Source of the DNA: Triangularia verruculosa
Taxonomy: Eukaryota; Ascomycota; Sordariomycetes; Sordariales; Podosporaceae
NCBI GenBank assembly: GCA_033296885.1
Contig: MU863936.1
Coordinates: forward strand, 124,001-188,000
Length of the DNA stretch: 64,000 bases
Direction: 5' to 3'
Of the stretch, positions 44,982 through 56,010 are shown piece by piece. The translations under genes were made by a program, and so were the position numbers. The notes under the pieces are model-generated. The model saw nothing but the letters and a program-made list of their open reading frames with translations. It searched no databases and was not told the origin of the DNA. Positions within the stretch are counted from its first letter, which is position 1; the number at the start of each line of letters is the position of its first letter.

Positions 44982-45008
44982 ATACCCGTTATTTTGTCCA
45001 CACGGTGC
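44982..45008 (-). mobile_element. Terminal remnant of the MITE-like family
   Basis: On the minus strand CACCGTGTGGACAAAATAAC, close to the right-end type of the family. Upstream AAGATAATT-like units near 44830 may be its decayed interior. It lies about 175 bases before the NTF2-like gene. Confidence 0.45.
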
Positions 45009-45182
45009 CTGCCAAGGCTGGAAGACCCCCTTCCCCATGCATTCACCCTGCACTTTCCCTGCATCCTCGTCTCTGCTCGGGACCCGCTCCCTTTTATTTT
45101 CGACAACTTTAATCTTCGCCTTGGTTCCCCCCCAACTTCTCCCCCTCCATACTTTTCCATCCGACGCGTCGCAATCGAAAAG

Positions 45183-46886
45183 ATGGCGTTGCAAACCGCT
45201 TACAAGCAGTTCCTCGCTGCCCCGAGCCCGTCGGCTCTCGCGCAAGACGCGTCGCTGCACTACATTACCTCGACCACTAGCTTCAACGGCGCCGACAACA
45301 TTATTAAGCACTTCTCGACCTTCCGCAACCAGAGCAAGAAGCAGAAGGAGGACGTGCTCTTCGTCATCGAAGGCCAGAATGCCGTGGTGCTAGAGGCCGA
45401 GCTCGTCTTGGAGTTCGTGTCCAGCGGCGGCCCTTACTTGCCTGGCTTGGACGACAATTTCCTGGCCGACCGAACTGTGTCCTTTGCCATTACCCACATC
45501 GTGCTGTTCAATGCCGACGGCAAAATCCTTCAGATCCGCCAGACCTGGGATCAAGGCTCGCTGCTCAAGCAACTCGATGTTATCGGCAGATCGGGTCGCA
45601 ACTGGCCCATCCGCGATGGCAGGGACCAGATTACTCTGATCACGAGGTGCGTCAAGGTAGGCGGAGCTCCTACATCTACCAAGGATCTCCCAATGCACAA
45701 CCGCTCGCAGTCGACCAACCCTCTTCGTGACCCTCACGCTTCCCTCGCTCTATTTGCCCCTCGCGAGGAGCAGGAAGAGGTCACCGTGATTTCCCCCTAT
45801 GCTGGTCGCCGACCCACCCAGCGCTCTTTCACCGAGATCTTGGGCGATGAGGCCGAGGAGCCCTCCTCCCCTAGCAACGGTCGTGAGCGCTCCGCTTCTC
45901 CGATCAAGCCCAAGGTCGGCGCCGGCAAGAACTTCCAACCCGTCCGTCTATTTGACCGTGATGATGATGCTGTCGAGGCCGACACGCCCGAGAACGGCAG
46001 GTCGCCCGAACGTGTTGTCAAGCCGCACCCAAAGAAGTACCAGCATTTCAACTTTGACGACGGCACAGAGTCCCAAGAAACCCCGAAGCCTGCTCCTGCT
46101 CCTGCTCAGAAGTCAAAGCATGACGCCTCGTGGGGCTTTGAGGACTTTATGACACCACAAAAGCCTACAGCGTCTCGAACTCTGCACAAGGCCCGGGACG
46201 TGCGCCATTGGGGCACCGGGGATGACGTTGCCGAGGAGCAACCGGCCCAGAAGGCTCAACAGGCCAAGGGACGTATTGCGGCCGAGGCCCACTTTGACTT
46301 TGTCGACGACGGTGAGACGCCAGCTGGCGGTCGGTTCCGAGGCCCCCCTCGTGGTAGGGGCCAGAATGAGGGGCAACATCTGTATGAGATGAATCTGTAC
46401 AAGGAGGACGGCTCTGCGCCAACACCCGGCCCGGCTCCTCTGGGTAACATCACCAACCAAGCCGGCCGCCAGAAGTCGTTCGATCCTCACTTTGAGATGA
46501 CGGATGAATCCCCAAGAGACAGCAACGGCGCCAACAAGGCCGAGAACCTCGGTGAAGACAGGAAAAAGGCTGTTCGCATGATGGAAAGCAGCTGGGAGAC
46601 TTATGATGTTTCGCCTGCTGCACAGAAGGAGAACACCAACCCCAACGGCAGGTCGAGAGGCATTGTCACGGCAGGTGACGGTATGGGCAACAAGAAGGCA
46701 GGTTGGGGTTTGAGCGAGAAGAAAGAGCGCGGTATTGTTATCGCTGGCGATGGTATGGGTGGCCGGAAGGGTGCTGACCGAGGGTGGTTGTTCGGTGAGG
46801 GGGGCGATGAGGACGAGCCAGCTCAGCCCCAGAAGAAGGCAGTTCGTGGCCCCCCTGCCAAGGCGGATGGCTTCTGGGACTTTTAG
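45183..46886 (+). CDS. NTF2-like domain protein with disordered C-terminus
   Basis: 567 residues, single exon. ATG at 45183 chosen because the NTF2-like fold begins there (MALQTAYKQFLAAPS); the frame upstream is leader. Residues 1-155 fit an NTF2-like cone fold: helical start, LHYITSTTSFNGADNIIKHF, then strands DVLFVIEGQNAVVLEAELVLEF, TVSFAITHIVLFNADGKILQIRQTWDQGSLLKQ. The remainder is disordered, acidic/basic mixed, with an RG-rich patch (GGRFRGPPRGRG) and FNFDDG/FDFVDDG/WGFEDF motifs spaced along it. Near the end GIVTAGDGMG (residue 493) and GIVIAGDGMG (residue 517) form a duplicated motif, ending in DGFWDF. This arrangement occurs in fungal proteins annotated only as NTF2-like; a role with RNA or nuclear transport is inferred from fold and RG patch. 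Confidence 0.8.
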   Translation: MALQTAYKQFLAAPSPSALAQDASLHYITSTTSFNGADNIIKHFSTFRNQSKKQKEDVLFVIEGQNAVVLEAELVLEFVSSGGPYLPGLDDNFLADRTVSFAITHIVLFNADGKILQIRQTWDQGSLLKQLDVIGRSGRNWPIRDGRDQITLITRCVKVGGAPTSTKDLPMHNRSQSTNPLRDPHASLALFAPREEQEEVTVISPYAGRRPTQRSFTEILGDEAEEPSSPSNGRERSASPIKPKVGAGKNFQPVRLFDRDDDAVEADTPENGRSPERVVKPHPKKYQHFNFDDGTESQETPKPAPAPAQKSKHDASWGFEDFMTPQKPTASRTLHKARDVRHWGTGDDVAEEQPAQKAQQAKGRIAAEAHFDFVDDGETPAGGRFRGPPRGRGQNEGQHLYEMNLYKEDGSAPTPGPAPLGNITNQAGRQKSFDPHFEMTDESPRDSNGANKAENLGEDRKKAVRMMESSWETYDVSPAAQKENTNPNGRSRGIVTAGDGMGNKKAGWGLSEKKERGIVIAGDGMGGRKGADRGWLFGEGGDEDEPAQPQKKAVRGPPAKADGFWDF

Positions 46887-47656
46887 AGAAGCTCGAGACG
46901 AGGAGTGGTCCATGTTTTAGGATCATGAACAGTTCAGTTTCACAACAACCGGGGAATAACTTGTATATGTATGCGAGTCTGGGCTGGTTTGGGGAGGTTC
47001 ATTCGTACAGAGTATGCCTCTTGTCTTTTTTTCCCTTTTACTTGGACAAGAGTTTATCACTGAGTAATCTATGGCGGTTGCTCGATGCCAGTTGATGGAG
47101 TATCACAGGCGTGGAGGGAAGGAATGCTGAGTTTTACATGAATGGAACCTGGGACTTTTTATGTTATGGTTGTGTTTTTACTATGATCTGACCCATCTGT
47201 TGAGGAGGATGAGGGAGATTTTATTTTAGAGTAGTGTAACACGAAACTCAAGTCCGTAAACTGCTGTACGCTGGCAAGACCTTTTCAGTGATGTGAAGGC
47301 TGTGAACGTGATGTTTGGGAAATCTCTGGACTAGGGGATGACAGGTCAAAAAACTCATGGCAAATTCCAGGTTTACAATAAAAAGCAAGTCCCAGGCCCA
47401 ATCAAGCGACTGATTGAAAAAAAAAAAACGTAAATGGCAATATTTGTTAACTATATAATCAAATTTCTATACCGCCCAATAACACCTCCTGAAATGCTGT
47501 GTATATATGTAACCACACTTTTGTATACCCATTATATCATCCCCTTCGTAAGGTACTCATCATCATTCATAAAGTCATAAAACCCCCCCGCCCCTAAATA
47601 AAACCAATTCTTTCCAACTTTTTTCCCTCATCTTGCTCAAACCCAAAAAAGAAATG
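46887..47656. other. Convergent intergenic region
   Basis: About 770 bases between two 3' ends, AT-rich with a poly-A run near 47420. Both 3' untranslated regions must lie here. No gene. Confidence 0.6.
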
Positions 47657-49801
47657 TCAGCACAAAAACCGATAGATCCTCTTCCACCTCGGCATCCCCC
47701 TCAACTCCCTCTCCCTCTCCCACTCCAAATCTCTCTTCCCCACCGCAAACGCGGGCAGACTCCTCCCGTGATCGTTAAAATACACCACGTCTGTCCTCCT
47801 CCTCCCCGTGTCCAGATCGACCTCCTCCAGCCTCACCACCTTGGTCCTGTACCAGACCTTGTACCCCGCCCAAAACACCAGTATAACCGGCACGCACGAG
47901 CACTGCAGAAAGAAGTTGTGCGCCACGTCCCCGGCGCCGCGAATCTCCACCCCGACCCCGTTCCCCGTCGGCGCGGTGGGCACCTCGCGGTAGTGGCCGT
48001 TGGCAAAGTACTCGGCCGCGTTCGGGTCCGCCAGCGTAGGCGGGATGGGCCAGGCGGCAGTCCAAAAGTGCGCCAGCATGACCAGCCCGTTGAGGACCAG
48101 ACCGATCCAGGAGCCGGCCACGCCCGCCTGGGAGAGGCACGAGAGGTCAGACAGGGAACGGCCCTGGACCGCCCAGGCTTTCCGGAAGCGTATGTGCGCC
48201 AGGCAGATGGAGGCCCAGGTGAAGATGGACGACAGGCCGGTCAGGGCGAGGAGCCAGTCCAGCACTCTGGTCGGGTGCTGCATGTCGGCAAGGTAGCCAA
48301 GCAGGCCAAAGGCCGAGGTGATTAGGATCGCGATCAGGGGCCTGCCGCGGCGGTCGACGTAACCGAGGAACTTGGGGGCTTGTCCTTGGTCTGCCATCGC
48401 GGCGAGGGTGCGGGAGGAGCCGAAGACGGCCGAGTTGCCGACTGAGAAGACGGCGATGAGGATTACCGCGTTCATGATCCCGGGGAGGATGGAGATGCCG
48501 GCTGATTCGATGGCGATGACAAAGGGGGAGGAGGAGGCGTCGGCGAAGGATTCAGCCCCCAAGAGGTCGGGGTGGTTGTAGGGGACTAGAAGCCCTATCA
48601 GGGTGAGGGAGATGATGTAGAACAGGGAGATGCGCCAGAAGACTTGCTTGATGGCTTTTGGGATGGACTTCCTGGGGTGGACAGCTTCGGCGGCTGCTAG
48701 ACCGACCAGCTCGATGCCGGTAAAGGCAAAGGCGGCGGTTACGAAGATGGTGCAGAAGCCCTTGAACCCGTTGTTGAATGCGCCTGGGTCCCTCCAATAT
48801 TTCCCGCCGATGTAGCCCTCGTTGGGGAAGCCGCCAATGTTGATCACGATGCCAAGGAGGATGAACCCGATGATGGCGATGATTTTCACCGTCGAGAATA
48901 CAAACTCTGCCTCGCCGTAGCCTTTGACTCCAAAGAGGTTGATGACGACGATGCAGGCGAGGAAGACGGTCACAAAGACGGAGCGGCTAACGTGTTCCTT
49001 CCAGTAGTCGACCGTCATGCTAGCCGCGATGATCTCGAGGGGTAGACAGACGGCCCACTGGAGGGCGTAGTTCCACCCCATCGAAAACCCTAGGGCTGGG
49101 TCGAGGAAGCGGGTTGAGTAGGCGGAGAAACTGCCGGCGACGGGGAAGGCAACGGCGAGCTCGCCAAGGGCCTGCATGGTGCAGTATAGCATGACTGCAA
49201 TAAAGGCGTATGCCAGGATCAAAGAAGCAGGGCCGCCAGCGGTGAGACTGGCGCCAGAAGCGACGAAAAGACCGGCACCTGTTTGATAGCCGCTGTCAGC
49301 TGATGAAACTCACAAGGGGGCCCCTTTTCTGCAAGGAACTCTTGTGGGAAGCCAGACGGAAATTGTGAGAGTAGTAAACAACATACCGATTGACCCTCCT
49401 ATGGCAATCATCTGTAAATGCCTCCCCTTCAGCTCTCTTGACAGCTGAGTATTCGCCGTGTTGAGATTGGCGGCACGTACATCGAAGTAGTGGCCAGCAT
49501 GCCGCTCCTTCTGGCCTCCTCCTCTCGAACCAGGGCTAGCATTGGACCCAGAGCCGACCAACGTCGAGGACCTGTTGCTTCTAAAACTGTGAGCAACACT
49601 CGGCGGTGTTATCTTCCTGCCCGGGTCCCGCCGGAAGGAGTTGGCCCACTCCTGTATGTAATGAGAAGGTTTGCGGCAGGACTGTTCGTCGAGGTCGGCT
49701 CGAATATTGGCATTGTACCGGGCTATTTGTTCTCGGCGCATGATACTTCCCAGACTGGCCCCCTGGAGGGAGCCATCTTGTGGCGTGTGAGGTCCTGACA
49801 T
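47657..49801 (-). CDS. Amino-acid permease (APC superfamily, yeast GAP1-like)
   Basis: Plasma-membrane proton/amino-acid symporter. Minus-strand exons 49801-49387 and 49278-47657; 678 residues. A hydrophilic cytosolic N-terminus of about 130 residues leads into the first membrane segment with the conserved LQMIAIGGSIGAGLFVASG, split by the intron. Further signatures: GFSMGWNYALQW, FTGIELVGLAAAE, RTLAAMADQGQAPKFLGYVDRRGRP. About 12 hydrophobic segments, as in the family, and a cytosolic tail rich in charged residues. The 108-nt intron is one of the longer ones in the window. The long N- and C-terminal tails are usual places for ubiquitin-linked turnover. Substrate range cannot be told. Confidence 0.92.
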
Positions 49802-50751
49802 ATTCTTGTAAAGTTTCCAAACTTGAAAGGAAATAAAAATACCACCGACCAGGGCGATATTGCGATTCTTATGGAATCATCGGCGAATATGTTTGGTTTG
49901 TCTCGTGATTTGAGGGATTCAAGAGGGGTAGATGGTACCAGCCCGAGTGAGATGTCCGAATAATATCTATTCGTGTTGCGAGACCAGGGCGATGAAGTAT
50001 TGGTGGGCTCGGTCGGGCAAGAAAGTTGTGAGCTGTCAAAGCTGCTGATTGCTAGGTGCCGTCGTGGAGGTAATTCATGATTCTTTCCTTCCCGTCCATA
50101 GATATAAATAAGGTTTAGAAAATCTGAGACGTGTGTGTGGTAAGCTCTTGCGATAACGACATATCCATACCAGCAGCCGGGAAGAAGTCCTCGTGGAGTG
50201 AGCACGTCCATTCGTTCGCTGACACAAGAAGCTTTGTACATATTCGCCCGGGGATTCTACTCTTTCGGACTGGGGCCAGTGCAGAAGCAGAGGACCAGTG
50301 TGGAGGATCTTCTGCAAGGATGCCACCAGCTGCCGACGGGACGCTTTGGCGCCCGCTGTGGATTCGTGGGGTTTCTCCACTGCCCCAGCTTCCAACGACC
50401 GACGCTTCAGCTGGAATTCTTCGTCATTTCCACACGCGCTCGTCCATGGATGGCCGTGCTACCTTTCATCCTTCAACCTTCCGCACAGACGTGGGCCACA
50501 TGGGACGAAAAACTCCGAGATCAGTAATACCAAAGACCGAGAAAATTCCATCAGCTAGTGGCGATTTTGTATGTACAACATGACGAGCCATCTCCCTATT
50601 CATGCACGTCAGCCAAAAGATATGTACAAGAACCTAGCACCTCCGATATACTGGCAACCCTCCCCGCAACCCAGAAGAAAATGCTATGCACACACGTCAT
50701 TGATAAACACTTCAAACGCCCCTGCTTTTTTGTTATATATACATATAAAAG
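49802..50751. other. Intergenic, promoter of the permease and 3' end of the mannosidase
   Basis: About 950 bases. Frames of up to 172 codons overlap on both strands and show no family features. The last 150 bases before the mannosidase stop are AT-rich. Confidence 0.55.
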
Positions 50752-53034
50752 TTATTCCGCCGCCACCGTCTTCCTCACCTCATCTCTTGGCTTCCTCCTC
50801 CACCCTGTCGAGAATAATGGACCCATATCGAACCTCGGGAATGGGTGAGCTTCGGTGTTGAATACAATCTTGTCCAGCGGCAGCAAATCGTTTGGCGAGA
50901 ACAGCAAGTAGAAATACTTGAGCGTCTCCGCGAGCCAGAAGCTCTCCATGTTATCTCTCGTCCTAGGAGGGATGATGTTGGCGTTTGACAAGCTCGTGAA
51001 CCCACCGCCTTCCTCCACAGCCGTGTAGTTCATAAAGCTCTTGAACATCTCCCAGCCCCAGTCGCGATACTTTTCCTCGCCAGTGATCCGCCACATGTAG
51101 AACAGACTCTCCACTGTCTCTGGGCGTTGCAAGTTGTGACTATCCTGTGGCTTTACGTCAAAGTCCTTCCGCCACTCAGCCTCCGGGTCAGGGTCGAACT
51201 CGGCGGGCGCCTGGTGGGGAGCCGATGCCGGAAGCGGTTCCTTTGGAATGTTGAAGTAGGTGATCTCAGCGGCAAGGCCGGTCGCCATGTACTTGTACAT
51301 GCCCCAGCAGGTGTGCATGAGCTCCCGTGCGAGCTGCATATCGGCCTCATTCTTGTCGGTCCATGTGGGCAATCCCCGGGCCTCCTTCTCCGTCAACCCA
51401 CCCGTGGCAGCCAGGGCGATCGTGCCGGGCATGAAGCAAACAAGGTGATCCATCTTGGGCGAAAGTTCCTTCTTCAAGCCGTTTGGACGCTCACCGATGA
51501 TGGTGAACTGTGAGGGCTCCGTATAAGTGACGAGGTGCTTCCTGACACCTTCGAGAGCCTCGTACCACATCTCCTCATAGATCGGCTCCTTCTTGTTGGT
51601 CTGCAGATACTGTTTGATAAGATATTCGTAATATGAATCGCCACGACTGCCAAGCCTGATGTTCTCGCCGTGGAATTTGCCAGTGGTAGCAAAAATGAAA
51701 ATCGGCACCAGCCCATCCTCAGCGCCATTATCGTCCACCAGTTGCATGACCTTCTCCGCCTTGTCCCAGAAGTCCTTTTCACCCGTCAGTTTCGCGAGGT
51801 ATTTGAACTCGAGCTGTAACGTCGTTGTTTCGGCGGTAGACGAAGCACCCATGTCAGCATGTGAAATAATTCCCTTAAACTCTTTCAAGTTGACACTGGC
51901 GTATGGAATACCAGACGGCGAGTCAAACGCAGCCATCAATCGATCGGCCAAATCCTTTGCCTTTTCCAAGTACAGATCCTCCCCTGGCTTCCCCGGGTCG
52001 TCGTCCGCAATAGGCGCCAGCTCTGGAAAAGTCGTCGACAGATAATGCGCAGAAAGCAATCCTCCTAGCATGCGAATCGTCGTCTCAAACGTGTTCACAT
52101 ACTCGTCCTGCTCCCACGTCAGATCCTTCGCCAGCCACTCCCTCGCATGTGACAGCCGACTAGTCAGGTTCATCAACATCAGCGTGTCCAACGAATCGAT
52201 AATAATCCATCCCAGCCCCTTCGACACCATTTGCTTCCCTGACTTTGACTCTGGGTGGAACTCGTCCATACCCCACGCATATCTCTCATAAGCATCCCAG
52301 CTCAACTCCATAGCCTCCACCACCCTCTCTCTCCTCTTCAGCCAATTCGCTTTACTTTTCCCGGCGCCCTTCCCCCACCACCTCCATCCTGTGGTCACTC
52401 CCTCCTGCTGCTCGGAAAACATCCCCGTCCACCAAAGCAACGCTACCACAACGAGGAATAACAGCCCCAGCGTCCTCTTTCTCCTTGGTCTGAACCTCCC
52501 TCCACCACCATAGCCGCTCCGGCCTGGCGGGTACATATATGGTTTGTCTTTATACATTGGTAACGAAGCGCGGTTACCACCTGAAATGATGTCTTGTACC
52601 CCGCTCAAAATGTTCCCTGGCTTGCTGTTCCTGTTGGTGGCTGCGGCCCATAGGCGGTCTTCGTACTGGCGTTGTGGGTTGCTAAAGGACGGGACATTTT
52701 TGGGGATGGAAAACGAAGACATGTCCTCTTGTTCTCCCGCTTCTTCTTCTCGTTGGGAGGAGGTGTTGATCTCGTCTGTATTCGTTGTAACCCCTAGCAG
52801 GGATGAGGCGGCCTCTTGTTGGGAGAGAGCTCCTACTACCTCGCTGGCCTTCTCACGGAGGAGCTCGGCGGCGGCGGCGGTCTCTGCGGTTGCGGTCGCG
52901 GCGGCGGTTCGGATGACGTTCTGGAGGGTGGTGGCAATAGTACCGTTGTCGTGGCCGGTGTTTCTCTTCGGCCGCCAGTTGGCAGTGGGAGCTCGATTCA
53001 GACCGCGGATATTGAATGGGTCTCGAACGTTCAT
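50752..53034 (-). CDS. Class I alpha-1,2-mannosidase (GH47), type II membrane protein
   Basis: Trims alpha-1,2-linked mannose from N-glycans in the ER or Golgi. Single exon, 760 residues from the ATG at 53034; the open frame to 53160 has no earlier ATG. A disordered Ala/Glu/Ser-rich cytosolic part of about 180 residues precedes one membrane anchor (LGLLFLVVVALLWWTG, about 184-203), followed by a basic stem and the GH47 domain: RERVVEAMELSWDAYERYAWGMDE, GLGWIIIDSLDTLMLM, ETTIRMLGGLLSAHYL, GEDLYLEKAKDLADRLMAAF, GLVPIFI, SRGDSYYEYLIKQYL, HLVCFMPGTIAL, LQRPETVESLFYMWRITG, DNMESFWLAETLKYFYLLF and the end VFNTEAHPFPRF that carries the calcium-binding Thr. All the usual acidic motif regions are present. 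The cytosolic part is longer than in yeast Mns1. Confidence 0.94.
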   Translation of the reverse strand: MNVRDPFNIRGLNRAPTANWRPKRNTGHDNGTIATTLQNVIRTAAATATAETAAAAELLREKASEVVGALSQQEAASSLLGVTTNTDEINTSSQREEEAGEQEDMSSFSIPKNVPSFSNPQRQYEDRLWAAATNRNSKPGNILSGVQDIISGGNRASLPMYKDKPYMYPPGRSGYGGGGRFRPRRKRTLGLLFLVVVALLWWTGMFSEQQEGVTTGWRWWGKGAGKSKANWLKRRERVVEAMELSWDAYERYAWGMDEFHPESKSGKQMVSKGLGWIIIDSLDTLMLMNLTSRLSHAREWLAKDLTWEQDEYVNTFETTIRMLGGLLSAHYLSTTFPELAPIADDDPGKPGEDLYLEKAKDLADRLMAAFDSPSGIPYASVNLKEFKGIISHADMGASSTAETTTLQLEFKYLAKLTGEKDFWDKAEKVMQLVDDNGAEDGLVPIFIFATTGKFHGENIRLGSRGDSYYEYLIKQYLQTNKKEPIYEEMWYEALEGVRKHLVTYTEPSQFTIIGERPNGLKKELSPKMDHLVCFMPGTIALAATGGLTEKEARGLPTWTDKNEADMQLARELMHTCWGMYKYMATGLAAEITYFNIPKEPLPASAPHQAPAEFDPDPEAEWRKDFDVKPQDSHNLQRPETVESLFYMWRITGEEKYRDWGWEMFKSFMNYTAVEEGGGFTSLSNANIIPPRTRDNMESFWLAETLKYFYLLFSPNDLLPLDKIVFNTEAHPFPRFDMGPLFSTGWRRKPRDEVRKTVAAE

Positions 53035-54041
53035 AGGCAAGTCGACTGTCTCGCTGTAAAAGAAGTGTACGGCGTGGCGATTGGGTGATTGTGGTGGTGG
53101 TAGCGGCGGGCGGTTGCTATAAATGGGTGCCGTTGGTTTTGGATTTTGTGCTGTGCTCAATGCTCAGGCTGTTTATCTAGGAAAGAGACAAGATGACCAG
53201 AAAAATACATGTACATAGGTAGGGAGCAATATGTTCAAGAGAGGCAATGTCTAATGCAGCAACCTCTCTCTCCCCCCCTACTTCTTCTTTTCGTCCCGTC
53301 TGGTGGCCAGCAATGTGGCTCTTTCCCCGGGTGGCAGGTCAGACAGCGACACTGGCAGGAATGCGCTGACAAGAGAGACACTTGGAGCTTTCTTGGATTA
53401 TATGCAGCCAAAAGATGCCAACAGAGTCAATTGGCTGGAGCGAGAGACACCAGCGGGCATTTCTTGGTTGCATGCGCTTGGGTGTGGGGTTTCAACGACA
53501 GATTGATCGGGGTACCGGGTCTTGGCGTCTGAAAAGGACAGCTATGAGATGCCGCCAGCCGATACCGTCGCTTTTCGTGGTAGTGTGTTGTGATACTGGT
53601 GTTTCCTTGATCTCGTGAGCTTCTGTATTTATATGATTTCCCCCTTGTTTTATGCTGAGAGGAAGTGTTGATGATCTCTGGGGACTCATTACCAAATGCC
53701 AAGGCAAATGTTTGCCAGGACCGTACCTCACAAAATTAAGCAATTGGACTTGGTATGGAGCGCAAGATTGAATCTAATGATCTGTTCCCGAGTATACGAA
53801 GCATTCACGATAAATGAAAGCAATCCGTTGGTGCAAAGCTTCGGTGAATGTAATGCACGGTTATTGAGGCTCCAATTTGGCCCAATTAGGTTTAAGTGGT
53901 TGGGCATGATTTGCTGTTTCCACTCACATCTATCTGGTCAACGAACCGAGTCTCTCAGGATTCAAAGTCTCTTGGTCGACTTGCCCCAAAACGAAACTCA
54001 TAACCACGGACGGATACCTATTAAACAGAACCGAGGAAACC
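53035..54041. other. Divergent promoter region of the mannosidase and ATG10
   Basis: About 1 kb with small frames only and no recognised element. Confidence 0.55.
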
Positions 54042-54911
54042 ATGAAGAAATCGTCCGAATTCAAAAAGTATCCCTTCCTTACAGGCGAAGAGTTTGCCGA
54101 AGCCTGCCATCACCTCGACAGGAGATACTGCCAAGCCACCTTGGGACCTGTGAGGAGGAAATGGAAACTCAGAACATGTACTGCACTCAACACTGCCTTC
54201 GGACTGGACCCAGAATACAGTACATACGTTCAAATAGTCCGACCACTCGAAGGGGAGTTAGATGACGGAGACCTCTCCAGCATATTTGATAGTCTATCAT
54301 TTCAAAGCAGTAGCCCTGTCAAGTTCGACCATGCCGAAGACAGCAAAATGCTGGAAGCCGAGGATGCTGATGACGTACGTATCACAACTTTGACACAGTA
54401 TTTTGTACTCATGATGTCCCAGGCCGTGTTGCACAAGAAGCCAATATCAACCACCAGTGCTGGGCAGGTCATGTACGAGATACATCTGCACCCAACCTAC
54501 CAAGCACCCTGCCTATGGTTCAGTCTGCACAACCTCCCCTTTGACGAGCAGGCTTTCAACATCGACACTGTCTTCAGACGACTCGTACCTGACCAGTACA
54601 AAGATGGACTCCGCGGGGCTGGGGCAATTGGTGGCATCTCAGCCGACGTATGTCTTTTTCATTTTGCTGCTAGAAATAAGTTAACTAGGCGATTCTGCAT
54701 CTGATCGAAAGGTCCTAGACTAACACAAACCATTCTGCAGCATCACCCAGTTACGGGGCTTCCCAGTTTCTTTATACATCCTTGTCTCCTCGGCGAAGCA
54801 ATGTCAACTTTTGACTGCTCCAAGGAAGACTACCTCATGGTATGGCTTGGCCTCGTTGGGGGCTGCGTCGGTCTGTGGGTGCCTTCGGAAATGGCGATTG
54901 ATTCGCAGTAG
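54042..54911 (+). CDS. ATG10: Autophagy E2-like conjugating enzyme ATG10
   Basis: Catalyses attachment of the ubiquitin-like Atg12 to Atg5 in autophagosome formation. Exons 54042-54647 and 54741-54911; 258 residues. The hallmark is HPVTGLPSFFIHPC right after the intron, with the active-site Cys at residue 217; ISTTSAGQVMYEIHLHPTYQAPCLWFSL forms the preceding strand pair of the E2-like fold. The N-terminus FPLTGEEF-like sequence (YPFLTGEEFAEACHHL) also fits the family. Between them lies an acidic insertion (EDADD). The intron of 93 nt splits just before the catalytic segment. It ends 60 bases from the U2 B'' gene, tail-to-tail. Confidence 0.9.
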
Positions 54912-54971
54912 GCCGAGCTCGAGGGGTCTTGCCTCGACTTATTCTTTGCTGTGATATGCCGTTGGCGGGTA

Positions 54972-55628
54972 TCATTCATCGTCACTATCATCTTCCACCT
55001 CCATGGCAACATCTGAGTCGCTGTCTTCTTCCTGCTTTTGCTCCTCCTCTTCTCTTGGCCTTTTCGTTCCGCGGCTCTCGGTGTTCCCAGCATCAGGCAT
55101 GGCCTGGTCGGATCCGGACGGCTTGGGTGGGAGGCCACGGGAGGGCACAGTGGTAGAAGCCCCCGGTACAGGAGCGTTGAAGATGCTCTGCTGAAGATCG
55201 GTAACCTCGACCTGGGCTGCCGTTGAGGCCGCAGGGGGCTTGAAAGTGCCGTCGAGCTTGGCGATGATATTAGATTTGGACTTCGCATACGATATTTTCT
55301 GTCTGCGGTTAGCAGATATCAAGCATGCCTGAAAAGAAATACGCACCAACTCCCTTCCAAAGAATTCGAAACCATTCAATGACCGCATGGCCTGGGTGGC
55401 TGTCTGAATATCCTTGTAGACAATGTGAGCCTGGCCGCGCATCTTCGTTGTCTTGAGCGCCACCACGTCCAACACGGCGCCGTATGTCGAGAACAGCATG
55501 TACAAAGCTGTCCGCAGGTCGTCTTTTTGGATCTTGGTGGATGGGAGATTTGTGACATAGAGGGTCTGGTTAGGTGGCACTGAAGCGACCTTAGCTGGCA
55601 GGCCAGCAGGAAGTGCGCGTGTAGACAT
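54972..55628 (-). CDS. U2 snRNP B''/U1A-family RNA-binding protein
   Basis: RRM protein that binds the U2 (or U1) snRNA stem-loop in the spliceosome. Minus-strand exons 55628-55347 and 55298-54972; 202 residues. One RRM from about residue 20: LYVTNLPSTKIQKDDLRTALYMLFSTYG, then RGQAHIVYKDIQTATQAMRSLNGFEFFGRELKISYAKSKSNI; RNP2 (LYVTNL) and RNP1 (RGQAHIVY) are both visible. The C-terminal half is an acidic/basic disordered tail ending in EDDSDDE; a second RRM, as in human B'', is absent, as in yeast Msl1. The 48-nt intron is a multiple of three and open, so the unspliced frame also reads through; splicing gives GRELKISYAK, matching the family. Confidence 0.87.
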   Translation of the reverse strand: MSTRALPAGLPAKVASVPPNQTLYVTNLPSTKIQKDDLRTALYMLFSTYGAVLDVVALKTTKMRGQAHIVYKDIQTATQAMRSLNGFEFFGRELVRISFQACLISANRRQKISYAKSKSNIIAKLDGTFKPPAASTAAQVEVTDLQQSIFNAPVPGASTTVPSRGLPPKPSGSDQAMPDAGNTESRGTKRPREEEEQKQEEDSDSDVAMEVEDDSDDE

Positions 55629-56010
55629 GGTCGGCTTCGGCTGTGTTTGGCTGCTTTTGAATTCGAAGTGACTGAGATACCGATATCGCTTCAATTGACA
55701 AAAACGGATCGCGATTAGTGGACGTGGTCGTGGTTGACAGTGCTGTTCAGGTTGGCGTTGATGTTGGAGGTGACCTGAAATTTGGAGACGCCAAACGCCA
55801 AACACCGACTGGTAATTCTACGCGCCACCCCGGGGCGTCTGGGTAACTGCTGGTCAGGGCGCCTCATGCTGTCGGCCCCACTCGTTACGCAACAGCTCTC
55901 GGCTGACTTCCCCTGACCAAGCTCAACTCCACCATCAACCAGCTCCAGCACCATCTTCACCAGCTTGAGCGGTAGTAGAGAGCTACTCCTACCGTATAAA
56001 CATAATCAAC
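55629..56010. other. Compact divergent promoter (U2 B'' / ARPC1)
   Basis: 382 bases between the two start codons. No gene; a short pyrimidine-rich leader precedes each ATG. Confidence 0.6.

Larger units (their letters stand above)
43458..45182. other. Intergenic stretch with a decayed gene and repeat remnant
   Basis: About 1.7 kb. It contains the possible broken gene at 43783-44693 and a MITE remnant near 44982. A 7-bp-arm hairpin (GAGCCTC/GAGGCTC) occurs at about 43557-43576. Confidence 0.5.
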
